A stretch of 64,000 bases of DNA from Phallusia mammillata (Eukaryota; Chordata; Ascidiacea; Phlebobranchia; Ascidiidae): contig QLIY01000652.1 of NCBI GenBank assembly GCA_003260075.1, forward strand, positions 1 through 64,000, in the 5' to 3' direction. A program made the translations under genes and the position numbers. Below the pieces are notes generated by a model. The model was not told the origin of the DNA, ran no database searches, and saw nothing but the letters and a program-made list of their open reading frames with translations. This document shows, piece after piece, positions 54,937 through 64,000 of the stretch. Every line of letters begins with the position of its first letter. The first letter of the stretch is position 1.

Positions 54937-56456
54937 TTTGCAAAACGTAAAATGGACGGCACGGAATGAAGATGCTGAAATTCACAAAGCCGTTTGGGAA
55001 AATGTTAAAAATTTATATCACAATACATATGAGCAGCGAAAAACAAAAGTTTAAAATCAAATTCGGAATTACTTCATGTAAAACTTCAACAACATCATCA
55101 CATGGTAATGGCTGCTGCACTGTTTGCTGATGTTGCAAACATTCCGCTAAAAGTGCCAAAGATTTATAATCCATTAATTATATTTTTTGGCCAAGAGTTC
55201 GGTATTACAAAATCTTCATTAAGATTTGTTTAATTTCTTGAGTGACGATGTAAATGCCACCGTGGTTCACCCAAAGTATGAACTTTGACTTATTTAAAAT
55301 CTATGTCGCAAGAAAACCCATACCATCTTAAAGAATGTTTAAGGGCATAAATTACGTTCAAAATTGTGTTTAGTTGATCTCTCTCTTCCTCTCTGATATA
55401 GTTTAGGAACAGCTAAAAAAACATCTAAACACTACAAACCCCTGCATTTGTGTCGATATTTCTCTCGCCTGTATTAAAACAAAAGCAACGACACGCACAT
55501 TCACTTATTTGCAAATTTTATTTTAAACACCGCTACAAAACAATCCAGAGACCAGATAGGCCTACATTTGAACAAAAACAAAATTGGAACATGGTTTAAA
55601 GCCTGAATCTGAATAGCAATAACAAGCAGCGTATTATATTAATATAATACAGCGTGTAACGAACTGACATCACCCGATGTATAATAACATCGCATTTTGT
55701 GAATTCATAACATTATTTTGTGAAAGTCAACGTGATTTCGTGACATCGTTTCTTTGTGAAACTCTTTTCGGCCTCGTGGGCTGCAATATTTAAGACTGGG
55801 GGGGGGGCAATATAATACAGCGTGTAACGAACTGACATCACCCGATGTATGTTCATGTATGTTGGTTCATGACATTATTTTGTGAAAGTCAACGTGATTT
55901 CGTGACATCGATTCTTTGTGAAACTCTTTTCGGCCTCGTGGGCTGCAATATTTAAGACTTAATGATTACTTCAGTGCAATTGTGTCAAATATTTCAAAAG
56001 CAATTTTTTACAACGGAAAAATCATATCACCAAAAAAACGTAAATATCATTGTATTGTGTTACAACTCAAAGTATTTAATTACAAATTACTTATTACAGC
56101 AAAACGTTATGTCAAAAATGGACAACAAAGTAGGCTGCAAAACGGCTTGAGGATCAAAAAATATGATTGATTTCCTCATAAAACACACAAAATTTACACA
56201 CCAAAATTATGTTATTATTCCAGGTATAGTGGTTTTAACATGCAAAAGGTTTCGTAGGCATCTCTGTGAAAGTAGCATCAAATTCAAGGATGGATAATTG
56301 AAAATCCTCTACGCCGTAAGCGGAAAAGGCCAAAATCGTGCGCTCCAAAAGCCGCATGCAATCCTTAACTGATCTTCAAATTTACACAGAATATGGCAAA
56401 GACACAAATACCAAGCTTTTGTTGTATTTATGTGCAGTTAAAGTGCGGTTACTTAT
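54937..56456. other. spacer between the two MetAP2 genes
   Basis: About 1.5 kb hold the start region of copy 1 and the 3' end of copy 2. A block beginning AATATAATACAGCGTGTAAC is duplicated around the G run at about 55799-55807. No other gene is visible. Confidence 0.5.
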
Positions 56457-63678
<7,222 letters not shown>

Positions 63679-64000
63679 TTCGCACAGAACTTGATTTTTA
63701 GTTTCTAAACAAAAGACATGTAAAAAATTAAGAAAACATTTCACATATCCATATTTGTAATTTCATGAAATACACTTTTATGTTTTTTAACACTTAGCAT
63801 TGATTTTCCTGTGGGAATATGGTTTTCGACTAGGCCAGTGGTTCTTAACCGGTGGGTAATTACCCGCTAGTGGGGAATTTGAGGATTTCAAGTGGGTAAT
63901 TTGAAGTTGGGTTTGTTGTTCCATGTGTACTCCACTGGTTCTTAACCGGTGGGAAATTTCCCACTAGTGGGAAATTTAATGTTTTTAGAGGGAAATTATG
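63679..64000. repeat. upstream of MetAP2 copy 2, with hAT end repeats
   Basis: CAGTGGTTCTTAACCGGTGG at 63836 and a second CTGGTTCTTAACCGGTGG at about 63933 start related elements with GGGTAATT and GGGAAATT motifs. They run off the window. No coding exon is seen upstream of the ATG. Confidence 0.55.

Overview
This is a gene-dense, AT-rich animal nuclear window. It has short to medium GT-AG introns, abundant short non-autonomous DNA transposons, tRNA-derived SINEs and strong allelic variation. Gene content and layout fit an ascidian tunicate of the Ciona type. That assignment is an inference from intron style, repeat types and protein flavour, not a proven identification.

Six protein-coding genes can be modelled exon by exon, with every splice phase closing. 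(1) 0.6-6.2 kb, plus: a 368-residue type II membrane glycosyltransferase of the DXD/GT32 class. (2) 7.1-20.5 kb, plus: a 20-exon DEPDC1 (DEP domain plus RhoGAP-like protein). (3) 22.5-24.3 kb, plus: an intronless BRD7/BRD9 bromodomain protein. (4) 25.4-31.7 kb, minus: a five-exon secreted protein with 16 cysteines and a GPI-type tail, whose family I do not recognise. (5) 36.3-41.5 kb, minus: a second copy of the glycosyltransferase, with the same eight exons and phases, in inverted orientation to gene 1. (6) 45.1-54.9 kb and 56.5-63.7 kb, minus: two complete tandem methionine aminopeptidase 2 genes, each with 11 coding exons and all five metal ligands plus the substrate-pocket histidine.

The spaces and introns hold many short elements. 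Several have 8-bp target duplications and CAG...CTG ends (hAT-like), and one is nested inside another. There are also tRNA-like SINEs, a hairpin-bearing repeat that resembles a hammerhead core without matching it exactly, retroposon tails in inverted orientation, and a 2.3-kb inverted-end element in a MetAP2 intron.

The window also carries a systematic assembly signature. About thirty homopolymer runs, plus several single Ns, sit at junctions where neighbouring sequence is repeated with small differences. Every run is C up to about 45.4 kb and G from about 52.1 kb onward. The repeats cut through coding exons (DEPDC1, both MetAP2 genes, glycosyltransferase A). They are therefore best read as unmerged allelic fragments rather than biology, and the gene models below skip them.
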